A stretch of 22,374 nt of DNA from an uncultured Eubacteriales bacterium (GTDB lineage Bacteria > Bacillota > Clostridia > Oscillospirales > Oscillospiraceae). The position numbers were made by a program, and so were the translations under genes. A model generated the notes under the pieces. The model was not told where the DNA came from. It was given only the letters and a program-made list of their open reading frames with translations, and ran no database searches. The first letter of the stretch is position 1, and every line of letters starts with the position of its first letter. Positions 13,825-21,734 of this stretch are shown here, piece by piece. The DNA lies in contig URST01000028.1 of the NCBI GenBank assembly GCA_900550585.1, forward strand, positions 1 to 22,374. The letters run 5' to 3'.

Positions 13825-14683
13825 GAGCGTTTTGCAGACCATCCGCAGCGGGATGGACACGTTTTCCAAAGGACAGAAGCGTATTGCCAATTACATTCTG
13901 GAAAACTATGACAAGGCGGCGTTCATGACCGCCAACAAGCTGGGACAGACGGCGCAGGTCAGCGAATCCACGGTGGTGCGGTTCGCGGCGGAGCTGGGCT
14001 ATAACGGCTACCCCGACATGCAGAAGGCCCTGCAGGAGCTGATCCGGGGCAAGCTCACGTCCATCCAGCGCATCCAGGTGTCCAGCGACCAGATGAGCGG
14101 CTCGGATATCCTGGGCAGCGTGATGCAGCGGGACATGAACAGCATCCACGACATCATCGAGGAGCTGGACCGCGAGGAATTTGAAAGAGTGGTGGACAAG
14201 CTGCTCCACGCCAAGCACATCTATATCCTGGGTGTGCGGTCGTCCTCGTTTCTGGCGGGCTACCTCAATTTCTACATGCACCTGATCTTTGAGAACGTCA
14301 CGCTGGTGCAGAGCAGCGCCGCCGGTGAGATCTACGAGCAGCTGGTGCACATCGGGCCGGGAGACGTGCTGCTGAGCATCTGCTTCCCCCGGTACTCCAA
14401 AATGGCCATCCACGCGGTGCAGTTCGCCTGCTCCCGCAAGGCGGATGTCATCGCCATTACCGACAGTCCCATGTCACCCATGTACCAGATGGCCACGCTG
14501 TCGCTGCTGGCGCCCAGTGATATGATCTCCTTCGTGGATTCCATGGCGGCGCCGCTGAGCCTTTTGAACGCGCTGATCCTGGCGGTGGGCCGGCAGCGCA
14601 GGGAGGAGCTGTCCGCCGCGCTGGCGGATATGGAGCAGGTATGGTCGAAGTACAGTATCTTCGGGAAAGAGGACGATGATTGA
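13817..14683 (+). CDS. MurR/RpiR family transcriptional regulator with SIS domain
   Basis: Transcription factor of 288 residues with an N-terminal HTH (recognition region about 37-58, Q-V-S-E-S-T-V-V-R-F) and a C-terminal SIS sugar-phosphate-binding domain (about 125-255, with I-Y-I-L-G-V-R-S-S-S and I-A-I-T-D-S). ATG 13817 is chosen because AAAGGAGG ends eight bases before it; an ATG at 13811 is too close to that site. The gene overlaps rluB by eight bases and the flavoprotein gene by eight bases, so it is translated with its neighbours. Family members sense sugar phosphates or N-acetylmuramic acid-6-phosphate; the effector and targets here are unknown. Confidence 0.88.
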   Translation: MNRSVLQTIRSGMDTFSKGQKRIANYILENYDKAAFMTANKLGQTAQVSESTVVRFAAELGYNGYPDMQKALQELIRGKLTSIQRIQVSSDQMSGSDILGSVMQRDMNSIHDIIEELDREEFERVVDKLLHAKHIYILGVRSSSFLAGYLNFYMHLIFENVTLVQSSAAGEIYEQLVHIGPGDVLLSICFPRYSKMAIHAVQFACSRKADVIAITDSPMSPMYQMATLSLLAPSDMISFVDSMAAPLSLLNALILAVGRQRREELSAALADMEQVWSKYSIFGKEDDD

Positions 14684-15905
14684 GATCGCAGTGATCGGCG
14701 GCGGCGCCGCCGGTATGATGGCGGCTATCACCGCCGCCCGGCAGGGCGCGCAGGTGACGCTGCTGGAGCCCAACGAGCGGCTGGGCAAGAAACTGAATAT
14801 CACCGGCAAGGGCCGGTGCAACGTGACCAACGACTGCGATCAGGAGACGCTGATGGCCAACATCCCCGGCAACGGACGGTTTCTGTACAGCGCCCTGACC
14901 CGGTTCACGCCCCAGGACGCCATGGCGTTTTTTGAGACGCTGGGCGTACCGCTGAAGGTGGAGCGGGGGAACCGCGTGTTCCCCGTGTCCGACCGTTCCT
15001 TCGATATCTCCGGCGCGCTGGAGCGGGAGCTGCGGCGGCTGAAGGTGCGCATCCTGCGGGAGCGGGCGGTGGAGATCACCGCAGAGGGCGGCCGCGTCAC
15101 CGGCGTACAGAGCGACAGGCAGCACCATCCGGCGGACGCCGTGGTGCTGGCCACCGGCGGCGTGTCTTATCCCGGCACCGGCTCCACCGGCGACGGCTAT
15201 GCCATGGCGGCGGCGCTGGGCCACACCATCACGGCGCCCAGAGGCTCGCTGGTGCCGCTGGAGAGCAGCGATGCCGACTGCGCCGCCATGCAGGGCCTGA
15301 GCCTGCGGAACGTGGAGGCCACGGTGCTCAACGGGAAGAATAAGCCGGTGTTTCGGGAGTTCGGTGAGATGCTGTTTACCCATTTTGGCGTGTCCGGGCC
15401 GCTGGTGCTGTCCGCCAGCGCCCATCTGCGCCGCTGGGATAAGGAGCAGTACCGCCTGTCCATCGACCTGAAGCCGGCGCTGGATGAGCAGAAGCTGGAC
15501 AGCCGTATCCTGCGGGACATCGGGGAGAACCCCAACCGGGACATGGCCAACATCCTGGCCGGACTGGTGCACCGGAGCATGGTGCCGGTGCTGCTGCGCC
15601 GTCTGGCGCTGCCGGAGGGAGAGAAGGCCAACAGCCTGACGAAGGAGCAGCGCCGCGCGCTGGTGCAGGAGCTGAAGCACTTTACGGTGGCCCTCACCGG
15701 TCCGCGCCCTGTGGCGGAGGCCATCGTCACCGCCGGCGGCGTGAAGGTGGGGGAGGTGGTGCCCGGCACCATGGCCTCCAAGCTGGTGGAGGGACTGTAC
15801 TTCGCCGGTGAAATACTGGATGTAGACGCCTACACGGGAGGATTCAATCTGCAGATCGCGTGGGCGACCGGATATCTGGCGGGGCTTTCCGCCGCGGAGA
15901 AATGA
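14676..15905 (+). CDS. HI0933/YhiN family NAD(P)/FAD-dependent flavoprotein (BaiN-like)
   Basis: Flavoprotein of 409 residues. The FAD-binding dinucleotide fold starts at residue 3 with GGGAAG (8-13) and ends its second strand with E31; the family signature LGKKLNITGKGRCNVTN is at 36-52. A second glycine-rich segment (G-G-V-S-Y-P-G-T-G-S-T-G-D-G-Y) and the C-terminal G-G-F-N-L-Q-I-A-W-A-T-G complete the family pattern. Most members have no known substrate; one clostridial relative, BaiN, reduces bile-acid intermediates. The gene is commonly found next to cmk in Clostridia, which argues for a conserved household role. ATG 14676 overlaps the regulator gene. Confidence 0.88.
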   Translation: MIEIAVIGGGAAGMMAAITAARQGAQVTLLEPNERLGKKLNITGKGRCNVTNDCDQETLMANIPGNGRFLYSALTRFTPQDAMAFFETLGVPLKVERGNRVFPVSDRSFDISGALERELRRLKVRILRERAVEITAEGGRVTGVQSDRQHHPADAVVLATGGVSYPGTGSTGDGYAMAAALGHTITAPRGSLVPLESSDADCAAMQGLSLRNVEATVLNGKNKPVFREFGEMLFTHFGVSGPLVLSASAHLRRWDKEQYRLSIDLKPALDEQKLDSRILRDIGENPNRDMANILAGLVHRSMVPVLLRRLALPEGEKANSLTKEQRRALVQELKHFTVALTGPRPVAEAIVTAGGVKVGEVVPGTMASKLVEGLYFAGEILDVDAYTGGFNLQIAWATGYLAGLSAAEK

Positions 15906-15916
15906 GGATGAAGCGC

Positions 15917-16600
15917 ATGAATGACAAACGATACGCCGTGGCCATTGACGGGCCCTCCGGCGCGGGCAAGAGCACGCTGGCCAAGGCGGCGGCGGAGCGG
16001 CTGGGCATCCTGTATGTGGACACCGGGGCCATCTACCGCACCATCGGCCTGTATGTGCAGCGCCGCGGCATCGACCCGAAGGACACGGCGGCGGTGCTGG
16101 CTGCGCTGCCGGACATCCGCATCGGCATGGCGCATGACGCCGACGGCGTGCAGCGCATGCTGCTGAATGGGGAGGACGTGTCGGCGGACATCCGTCTGCC
16201 GGAGATATCCATGTACGCCTCCGCCGTCTCCGCCATTCAGGGCGTGCGGGATTTCCTTATGGAGATGCAGCGCTCTCTGGCGCGGGAGCACAGCGTCATC
16301 ATGGACGGGCGGGACATCGGCACGGTGGTGCTGCCCGACGCGGACGTGAAGATCTTCCTCTACGCCGATGTGGAGGTGCGGGCGAAGCGCCGCGAGCTGG
16401 AGCTGCAGCAGCGGGGCACGCCCAAGCCCTACGAGGAGGTGCTGCGGGAGATGGAGGAGCGGGACTATAACGACACCCATCGCGCCGCCGCACCGCTGCG
16501 GGCGGCGGACGACGCCATCATGGTGGACACCAGTTCCATGGATTTCAACGCCAGCCTTGCGCTGCTGCTGGACGTGATACGGGGGAGTGTATCAAATTGA
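15917..16600 (+). CDS. cmk: Cytidylate kinase
   Basis: Phosphorylates CMP and dCMP with ATP in pyrimidine nucleotide recycling. The product is 227 residues. The P-loop GPSGAGKST (12-20) opens the protein, followed by Y-V-D-T-G-A-I-Y-R (33-41) and D-G-R-D-I-G-T-V-V (132-140), all cmk hallmarks. Of three nearby ATGs (15902, 15908, 15917) the last is best placed after TGAGGATG. The stop overlaps the plsC start in TTGA. Confidence 0.95.
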   Translation: MNDKRYAVAIDGPSGAGKSTLAKAAAERLGILYVDTGAIYRTIGLYVQRRGIDPKDTAAVLAALPDIRIGMAHDADGVQRMLLNGEDVSADIRLPEISMYASAVSAIQGVRDFLMEMQRSLAREHSVIMDGRDIGTVVLPDADVKIFLYADVEVRAKRRELELQQRGTPKPYEEVLREMEERDYNDTHRAAAPLRAADDAIMVDTSSMDFNASLALLLDVIRGSVSN

Positions 16601-17196
16601 GGAATAAGTTCTATGCCAGAGCGTGGAGCATCCTGCGGCCTCTGGTGCTGTTTTTCCGGCCGGTGGAGCTGCGGGGTACGGAGAATCTGGAGGACGAGGC
16701 GGCGATCCTGTGCGCCAACCACTCCAGCGCGTGGGACCCCATCCTGCTGGTGCTGGCCATGCCCCAGAACTTCAACGTGCGGATCATGGCAAAAAAGCAG
16801 CTGTTCTCCATCCCTGTGGTGGGGTGGTTCCTGCGGAACATCGGCGTGTTCCCCGTGGATCGGGGCAACAGCGACATCAACGCGGTAAAGACAGCCATCA
16901 CCAGCCTGCGGGACGGCTGGAACCTGCTGATCTTCCCGGAGGGGACGCGGGTGAAGCAGCCCGGGCAGGTGACGCCCAAGAGCGGCGCCGGCATGATGGC
17001 CATCCGCGCCGGGGTGAAGATGGTGCCGGTGTTCATCGGCACGAAGAAGCGGCTGTTCCGCAAGACCGTCATCACCTTCGGCAAGCCCTTTGCCCCCGCC
17101 TATACGGGCCGCAAGGGCACCGTGGAGGAGTATCAGGCTAATACCGATGAGGTCATGCGTCGGGCCTATGAGCTGGGCGGTGTGACATGCGTGTGA
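16597..17196 (+). CDS. plsC: 1-acyl-sn-glycerol-3-phosphate acyltransferase
   Basis: Adds the second fatty acid to make phosphatidic acid at the inner face of the membrane. The product is 199 residues. The catalytic HX4D motif is N-H42-S-S-A-W-D47, the substrate motif FPEGTR is at 113-118, and V-F-P-V-D-R-G lies between them (84-90). The start is TTG 16597 behind GGGGGAG, overlapping the cmk stop. cmk-plsC-ispH-S1 is a well-known clostridial order. Confidence 0.93.
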   Translation: MRNKFYARAWSILRPLVLFFRPVELRGTENLEDEAAILCANHSSAWDPILLVLAMPQNFNVRIMAKKQLFSIPVVGWFLRNIGVFPVDRGNSDINAVKTAITSLRDGWNLLIFPEGTRVKQPGQVTPKSGAGMMAIRAGVKMVPVFIGTKKRLFRKTVITFGKPFAPAYTGRKGTVEEYQANTDEVMRRAYELGGVTCV

Positions 17197-19136
17197 TACT
17201 GGCAAAGTCCGCCGGGTTCTGCTATGGCGTGGAGCGGGCGGTGAAGCTGGCGGAGCAGACCGCCCGGGAAAAGGGCAGCTGCGTCATGCTGGGCAGCATC
17301 ATCCACAACGCCCATGTGGTGCAGGAGCTGGAGGCACTGGGCGCCCGGCAGGTGGACGATGCGTCCCAGGTACGGCCGGGGGAGACGGTGATCATCCGCT
17401 CCCACGGCGAGAAAAAGCAGGTCTATGAGACGCTGGCGGCCGTCGGCGCGGATATCGTGGACGCCACCTGCCCCAATGTGCGGCGCATCCAGCGTCTGGT
17501 GGCGCAGGCCGGGGAGGAGGGGCGCATCCCCCTCATCATCGGTGAGCAGCACCATCCGGAGGTCATGGGCGCGGCCAGCTGGGCGGCATCCTCCGTCATT
17601 GCGGACGGGCCTGAGGCACTGGAAAAATGGCTGTCTGAAAGGCCGGAACGGCGCAGTCTGCCGCTGATGGCGGCGGCCCAGACCACCTGCATCCGCAGCC
17701 TCTGGGAGGACTGCGTAAAAATTTTAAAAAAACAGTGTACAAACGCAAAAATCTTTGATACAATATGTGATGCTACGCATAAGCGTCAGTCGGAAGCGGC
17801 GGAGATCGCCGCCATGGCGGACGTGATGGTCGTGGTCGGAGATCGTAAGAGTGCCAACACCAAACATTTAACGGAGATTTGCAGCGAGAGGTGCCCCGTC
17901 GTCTATCAGATCGAACGGGCGGATGAACTCAAGGGTGACTTTCTTAACGGATGTTCTGTGGCGGGGCTTACAGCCGGCGCGTCCACACCTGCGGGCATCA
18001 TTAAGGAGGTATATGCAAGAATGAGCGACGAGATCAAGAACATGGAAGCTACCGAAGAAAGCTTCGAGGAAATGCTGGAAAAATCTTTTAAGACTTTGAA
18101 TACAGGAGAGAAGGTAACCGGTATCGTGACTGCCATCGGTCCCACCGAGGTGCAGGTTGACCTGGGCTGCAAGCAGGCAGGTTATATTTCCATCGACGAG
18201 CTGTCCGCCGATCCCAGCGTGAAGCCTGAGGATGTGGTGAAGGTCGGCGACGAGATCGAGACCTACATCATCCGCGTCAACGACGTGGAGGGCTATGCCA
18301 TGCTGTCCAAGAAGCGTCTGGACGCTGTCAAGGTCTGGGAGGACATCGAGAAGGCCTGCGAGGAGAAGACCACTCTCGAGGGCAAGGTCACAGAAGAGAA
18401 CAAGGGCGGCATCGTCGTCAACGTCAAGGGCGTGCGCGTGTTCGTGCCCGCTTCCCAGTCCGGTCAGCCCCGCGGCGCTGAACTGAGCACCATGATCGGC
18501 CAGACCGTCTCCCTGCGCATCACCGAGGTCAACCGTGCCCGCCGCCGCGTTGTCGGCTCCATCAAGGCCGTGACCTATGAGGCCCGTCAGGCTGCCCAGG
18601 CTGAGATCTGGGAGAACATCGAGGTGGGTAAGCACTACACCGGCACCGTGAAGTCCATGACTTCCTACGGTGTGTTCGTGGATATTGGCGGCGTGGATGG
18701 TATGGTACATATCTCCGAGCTGTCCTGGTCCCGCATCAAGAACCCCGCCGAGGTGGTTTCCGTGGGCGACACGCTGGATGTGTATGTCATCTCCTTCGAC
18801 CCCGAGAAGCGCAAGATCTCTCTGGGCGTGAAGGATCGTTCCTGCAATCCCTGGGACAAGTTCATGGCCACCTATCACGTCGGCGACGTGGCGCAGGTGC
18901 GCATCGTGAAGCTGATGACCTTCGGCGCCTTTGCCGAGGTCGTGCCCGGTGTGGATGGCCTGATCCACATCTCCCAGATCGCGGATCGCCGTATCGAGAA
19001 GCCCGGCGATGTGCTGGCCGAGGGCGACATCGTGGACGCCAAGATCACGGCCATCGACGAGGAGAAGCAGAAGATCTCCCTGTCCATCCGCGCGCTGCTG
19101 GCTCCCGCCGCTGACGAGGACGCCGACGAGGAGTAA
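17187..19136 (+). CDS. ispH-rpsA: Fusion of 4-hydroxy-3-methylbut-2-enyl diphosphate reductase (IspH) with S1-domain ribosomal protein
   Basis: The 649-residue product joins two complete functions. Residues 1-280 are IspH, the last MEP-pathway enzyme, which makes IPP and DMAPP. Its three [4Fe-4S] cysteines are C12 (GFCYGV), C95 (DATCPN) and C194 (DTICDATHKRQSE); H40/H43, H73 and E125 sites are also present. Residues about 307-635 hold four S1 RNA-binding repeats (about 307-377, 394-462, 480-549 and 565-635), followed by an acidic tail. The fusion is known in Clostridia. ATG 17187 overlaps plsC by ten bases. The S1 half appears to use a different codon mix (more CGT and GGT), as in highly expressed genes. 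Internal start signals lie at 17736-17764 and 18003-18023. A strong terminator follows. Confidence 0.94.
   Translation: MRVILAKSAGFCYGVERAVKLAEQTAREKGSCVMLGSIIHNAHVVQELEALGARQVDDASQVRPGETVIIRSHGEKKQVYETLAAVGADIVDATCPNVRRIQRLVAQAGEEGRIPLIIGEQHHPEVMGAASWAASSVIADGPEALEKWLSERPERRSLPLMAAAQTTCIRSLWEDCVKILKKQCTNAKIFDTICDATHKRQSEAAEIAAMADVMVVVGDRKSANTKHLTEICSERCPVVYQIERADELKGDFLNGCSVAGLTAGASTPAGIIKEVYARMSDEIKNMEATEESFEEMLEKSFKTLNTGEKVTGIVTAIGPTEVQVDLGCKQAGYISIDELSADPSVKPEDVVKVGDEIETYIIRVNDVEGYAMLSKKRLDAVKVWEDIEKACEEKTTLEGKVTEENKGGIVVNVKGVRVFVPASQSGQPRGAELSTMIGQTVSLRITEVNRARRRVVGSIKAVTYEARQAAQAEIWENIEVGKHYTGTVKSMTSYGVFVDIGGVDGMVHISELSWSRIKNPAEVVSVGDTLDVYVISFDPEKRKISLGVKDRSCNPWDKFMATYHVGDVAQVRIVKLMTFGAFAEVVPGVDGLIHISQIADRRIEKPGDVLAEGDIVDAKITAIDEEKQKISLSIRALLAPAADEDADEE
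17736..17764 (+). promoter_or_regulatory. Possible internal promoter inside ispH, upstream of the S1 part
   Basis: TGTACA (17736-17741), a 17-base spacer and TACAAT (17759-17764) lie in an AT-rich island (about 17715-17790) of an otherwise GC-rich gene. It could give an mRNA carrying only the S1 half. The island also encodes the conserved segment before C194, so part of its composition may be accidental. Confidence 0.45.
18003..18023 (+). promoter_or_regulatory. Internal ribosome-binding site and ATG at the IspH/S1 junction
   Basis: AAGGAGGT (18003-18010), a perfect match to the anti-Shine-Dalgarno, is followed ten bases later by an in-frame ATG (18021-18023). It begins M-S-D-E-I-K-N, just before the S1 repeats, so initiation here would give a free S1 protein of about 371 residues. 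Confidence 0.55.
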
Positions 19137-19145
19137 TTAGATCGT

Positions 19146-19185
19146 AAAACACCTCCGCTGCCCTACAGGCAGCGGAGGTGTTTTT
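19146..19185 (+). terminator. Rho-independent terminator after the IspH-S1 gene
   Basis: A perfect 17-bp stem (19146-19162 with 19168-19184), a five-base loop and a T run (19181-19185). It closes the long operon that starts at or before the carboxypeptidase gene. Confidence 0.95.
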
Positions 19186-19220
19186 GGTTGTTTTCACAAT
19201 GGCGTGCAGGGGAAAATATC

Positions 19221-19250
19221 TTGCGACCTTGCGGAGAGGCATGGTACAAT
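19221..19250 (+). promoter_or_regulatory. Promoter of the small lipoprotein gene
   Basis: TTGCGA (19221-19226), an 18-base spacer and TACAAT (19245-19250) preceded by TGG, an extended -10. It lies about 80 bases before the ATG. Confidence 0.6.
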
Positions 19251-19331
19251 CGAGGTGGGCAAGAGAATTTAAGAGCATTGTGCTGAAGATAGAACGGATC
19301 AATTGGAATTTGACAGGGGGAGCGTGATCGT

Positions 19332-19649
19332 ATGAAAAAGTTGATGGCATCAGTGTTAGCGTTGGTTTGCGTTGTTGCTATGGCGGGCTGCGGAAAGTCG
19401 AATGTTGGGGACTATCCTGCGACGATAATGGTAAATGGGATAAATTACTATTCGACCGATAATGCTGTTCCCGTTGAAGTAGACGAGAGTGTTATTCAGT
19501 ACACCACGTCGTATGCGGAGGATGGCGTTCCCCGAAAAGATGGTGAGGCAAACTTCAACAGAGACCTGGGGACTCCGTATGCTGTTATTGAGGAAGACTT
19601 GGTAGTTGTCCTTATGGACAATGAGTGGATAGAGTTCAAGGCAAAGTAA
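19332..19649 (+). CDS. Small lipoprotein of unknown function
   Basis: Encodes 105 residues. The first 20 are a lipoprotein signal: K-K-L, a hydrophobic stretch, and the lipobox M-A-G-C with C20, so the protein is expected on the outer face of the membrane after Lgt and LspA processing. The mature part has a pattern I know from uncharacterised clostridial lipoproteins: a V-P-x-K-D-G-E-A-N-F segment, then G-x-P-Y-A, then a terminal VVLMDNEWIEF. No catalytic residues are evident. Base composition is visibly more AT-rich than the neighbours. ATG 19332 follows AGGGGGAGCG. It is a single gene with its own promoter and terminator. Confidence 0.8.
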   Translation: MKKLMASVLALVCVVAMAGCGKSNVGDYPATIMVNGINYYSTDNAVPVEVDESVIQYTTSYAEDGVPRKDGEANFNRDLGTPYAVIEEDLVVVLMDNEWIEFKAK

Positions 19650-19742
19650 GAGCGATCTCGGGTCGCGAAAGAGCGGGACGATGGGAGAAGCGTGCCGTAC
19701 GAAAGGGACGGGGGATGAAGCGGGGAAAAGAAAAATAATTTT

Positions 19743-19781
19743 GGGAGAGTTGCCTGTTTATGGGCAACTCTCCCGGTTTTT
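19743..19781 (+). terminator. Rho-independent terminator downstream of the lipoprotein gene
   Basis: A 12-bp stem (19743-19754 with 19763-19774), an eight-base loop, then GG and five T. It lies about 93 bases after the lipoprotein stop; the A/G-rich stretch between shows nothing else. Confidence 0.88.
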
Positions 19782-19823
19782 GGCATAGGGGCAGAACCGG
19801 ATCGCAGGAAGGGGGGAGCGCAT

Positions 19824-20225
19824 ATGAAAAGAGCAGACGTGAACTGGGGAGAGGTAAGGCGTAAGTATGAGTCGGGAATGTATACCTATCAGCGATTGGC
19901 AAGGGAGTACCATGTGTGTACGCAGACGGTGTGGCGACATGCGATCAAGGGGCAGTGGCAGATCGGTCGGGAGGAGGCGGAAAAGCAGATACTCCGGCGA
20001 TGCCTGATGGCTACGGCAAAGCTGCTGGAGACGGCGGCTGCCGGGGCTACGGAACGGCTGGAAAGCGGAGAGGGCAGCCTGAAGGAGGTCAAGGAGCTGG
20101 GAGGTATCCTGCAGGCGCTGGTGGGGACAGCGGCAAAGATGTGCCAGAGCGAAAAAAACAAGGACACGGCGGTCAACGAGATACGGGTGATCATGTCGGA
20201 GGAGGTAGAGGCGTTGAGCGGATGA
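19824..20225 (+). CDS. HTH protein resembling phage terminase small subunits
   Basis: Encodes 133 residues. The N-terminal part (about 8-45) reads as a DNA-binding helix-turn-helix of the form W-x-x-V-R-R-K-Y-E-x-G-x-x-T-Y-Q-R-L-A-R-E-Y, then V-C-T-Q-T-V-W-R-H-A, like the first helices of phage terminase small subunits and related transposase-type HTH modules. The rest is helical with a conserved-looking K-E-V-K-E-L-G-G-I-L-Q-A-L stretch, the position of the oligomerisation region in terminases. No large terminase, portal or integrase gene is nearby, so it is an orphan: a prophage remnant, or a domesticated DNA-binding protein. ATG 19824 follows AAGGGGGGAGC. Family placement is by pattern only. 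Confidence 0.6.
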   Translation: MKRADVNWGEVRRKYESGMYTYQRLAREYHVCTQTVWRHAIKGQWQIGREEAEKQILRRCLMATAKLLETAAAGATERLESGEGSLKEVKELGGILQALVGTAAKMCQSEKNKDTAVNEIRVIMSEEVEALSG

Positions 20226-20309
20226 TATCCATGCCGGGCCTGCTCATTTTTGCACAAGCATTCCCGAGAATTCTTGTAGGTTTCGTCAATTTCCCCGCGG
20301 GCTGCATTG

Positions 20310-20318
20310 TGGTAAAAT
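20310..20318 (+). promoter_or_regulatory. Likely extended -10 promoter of the CoA-transferase gene
   Basis: TGGTAAAAT (20310-20318) forms an extended -10 about 60 bases before the ATG. The -35 region is poor. The following AT-rich stretch (20313-20335) is unlike the GC-rich surroundings. Confidence 0.5.
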
Positions 20319-20379
20319 TAACAATTAGAAAATTCAGCCTTCGTCGGAAGGGATAGGAAAGAACAGGGAGGAACAGGAC

Positions 20380-21729
20380 ATGGCTTTTGCTGATTTTCAG
20401 GCGCTGTACAAGCAGAAACTGACCACCGCGGACGAGGCGGTGAAGGTCATCAAGTCCGGCGACTGGGTGGACTACGGCTTCTGCGCCATTCATCCCCGCG
20501 TGCTGGATGAGGCGCTGGCCCGCCGGGCACCGGAGCTGGAGGACGTGAAGGTCCGCGGCGGCATCAGCCTGTGGAAGCCGGCCATCTTCGACATCGAGGA
20601 CCCGGTACATCACATCATTTTCAATTCCCATCATATGAGCAGCGTGGAGCGCCACCACATCGCCAGCGGCGCCGGGTTCCATGAGCCGATGCGCTATTCC
20701 GAGCTGCCCCGCTACTATTACGACCACATCACGCCCCCGGACGTGGCCATGTTCCAGGTGGCCCCCATGGATAAGCACGGCTACTTCAACTTCGGCCTGT
20801 CCGCCTCCCATGTGAAGGCCGTGTGCGAGATGGCCAAGGTGGTCATCGTGGAGGTCAACGAGAACATGCCCCGCTGTCTGGGCGGATTTGACAACTGCAT
20901 CCACATCAGCGAGGTGGACATGGTGGTGGAGGGCCGCAACGACCCCATGGGCATCCAGCCCTCCGGCACCGCCACCGAGGTGGACAAGGCGGTGGCCCGG
21001 CTCATCGTGGAGCAGATCCCCGACGGCGCCTGTCTCCAGCTGGGCATCGGTGGTATGCCCAACACCGTGGGCGCCATGCTCTGTGAGTCCGATCTGAAGG
21101 ATCTGGGCGTCCATACGGAGATGTATGTGGATGCCTATGTGGATCTGGCCATGGCCGGCAAGGTCACATGCGCCCGGAAGAACATCGACCGGGGCCGTCA
21201 GGTCTTTGCCTTTGCCGCAGGCACCCAGAAGCTCTACGACTATCTGGACGACAACCCCGCCTGCATGTCCGCGCCCATCAGCTACACCAACGATATCCGC
21301 ACCATCGCGGCCATCGACAACTTTATTTCCATCAACAACGCCGTGGACGTGGATCTGTACGGACAGGTCAACGGCGAGACGGCGGGCACCAAGCAGATCA
21401 GCGGCGCCGGCGGTCAGCAGGACTTCGTGCTGGGCGCGTACCTGTCCAAGGGCGGCAAGAGCTTCATCTGCCTGTCATCCACGTTCAAGGATAAGGACGG
21501 CTCCATGAAGTCCCGCATCCGTCCCACGCTTCAGCCCGGCTCCGTGGTGACGGATACCCGCGTCAACACCATGTATGTGGTGACGGAGTACGGCTGCGTC
21601 TGCCTCAAGGGCCTGAGCGTCTGGGAGCGGGCGGAGAAGCTGATCTCCATCGCGCACCCCGACTTCCGGGAGGAGCTGATCCGCGCGGCGGAGCAGCAGA
21701 AGATCTGGTATCCCCACAACAGAAGATGA
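20380..21729 (+). CDS. but: Butyryl-CoA:acetate CoA-transferase-type enzyme (acetyl-CoA hydrolase/transferase family)
   Basis: Family I CoA-transferase of 449 residues. In gut butyrate producers the closest relatives move CoA from butyryl-CoA to acetate, the last step of butyrate formation; relatives acting on 4-hydroxybutyrate are similar. The CoA-ester glutamate is E247 in GVHTEMYVD. GIGGMPNTV (222-230) and the CoA-binding GAGGQQDFV (342-350) are present, and the sequence closely follows the Roseburia/Faecalibacterium type as I remember it (D-F-x-x-x-Y-K-Q-K-L, E-N-M-P-R-C-L-G-G-F). ATG 20380 follows GGGAGG. It has its own promoter and terminator. Acetate versus other acceptor specificity cannot be read directly from the sequence. 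Confidence 0.85.
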   Translation: MAFADFQALYKQKLTTADEAVKVIKSGDWVDYGFCAIHPRVLDEALARRAPELEDVKVRGGISLWKPAIFDIEDPVHHIIFNSHHMSSVERHHIASGAGFHEPMRYSELPRYYYDHITPPDVAMFQVAPMDKHGYFNFGLSASHVKAVCEMAKVVIVEVNENMPRCLGGFDNCIHISEVDMVVEGRNDPMGIQPSGTATEVDKAVARLIVEQIPDGACLQLGIGGMPNTVGAMLCESDLKDLGVHTEMYVDAYVDLAMAGKVTCARKNIDRGRQVFAFAAGTQKLYDYLDDNPACMSAPISYTNDIRTIAAIDNFISINNAVDVDLYGQVNGETAGTKQISGAGGQQDFVLGAYLSKGGKSFICLSSTFKDKDGSMKSRIRPTLQPGSVVTDTRVNTMYVVTEYGCVCLKGLSVWERAEKLISIAHPDFREELIRAAEQQKIWYPHNRR

Positions 21730-21734
21730 CCGAG

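Noticed and set aside
14457..15680. 407-codon minus-strand open frame opposite the flavoprotein gene
   Set aside because: Composition is that of a shadow frame; the flavoprotein signature on the plus strand is unambiguous.
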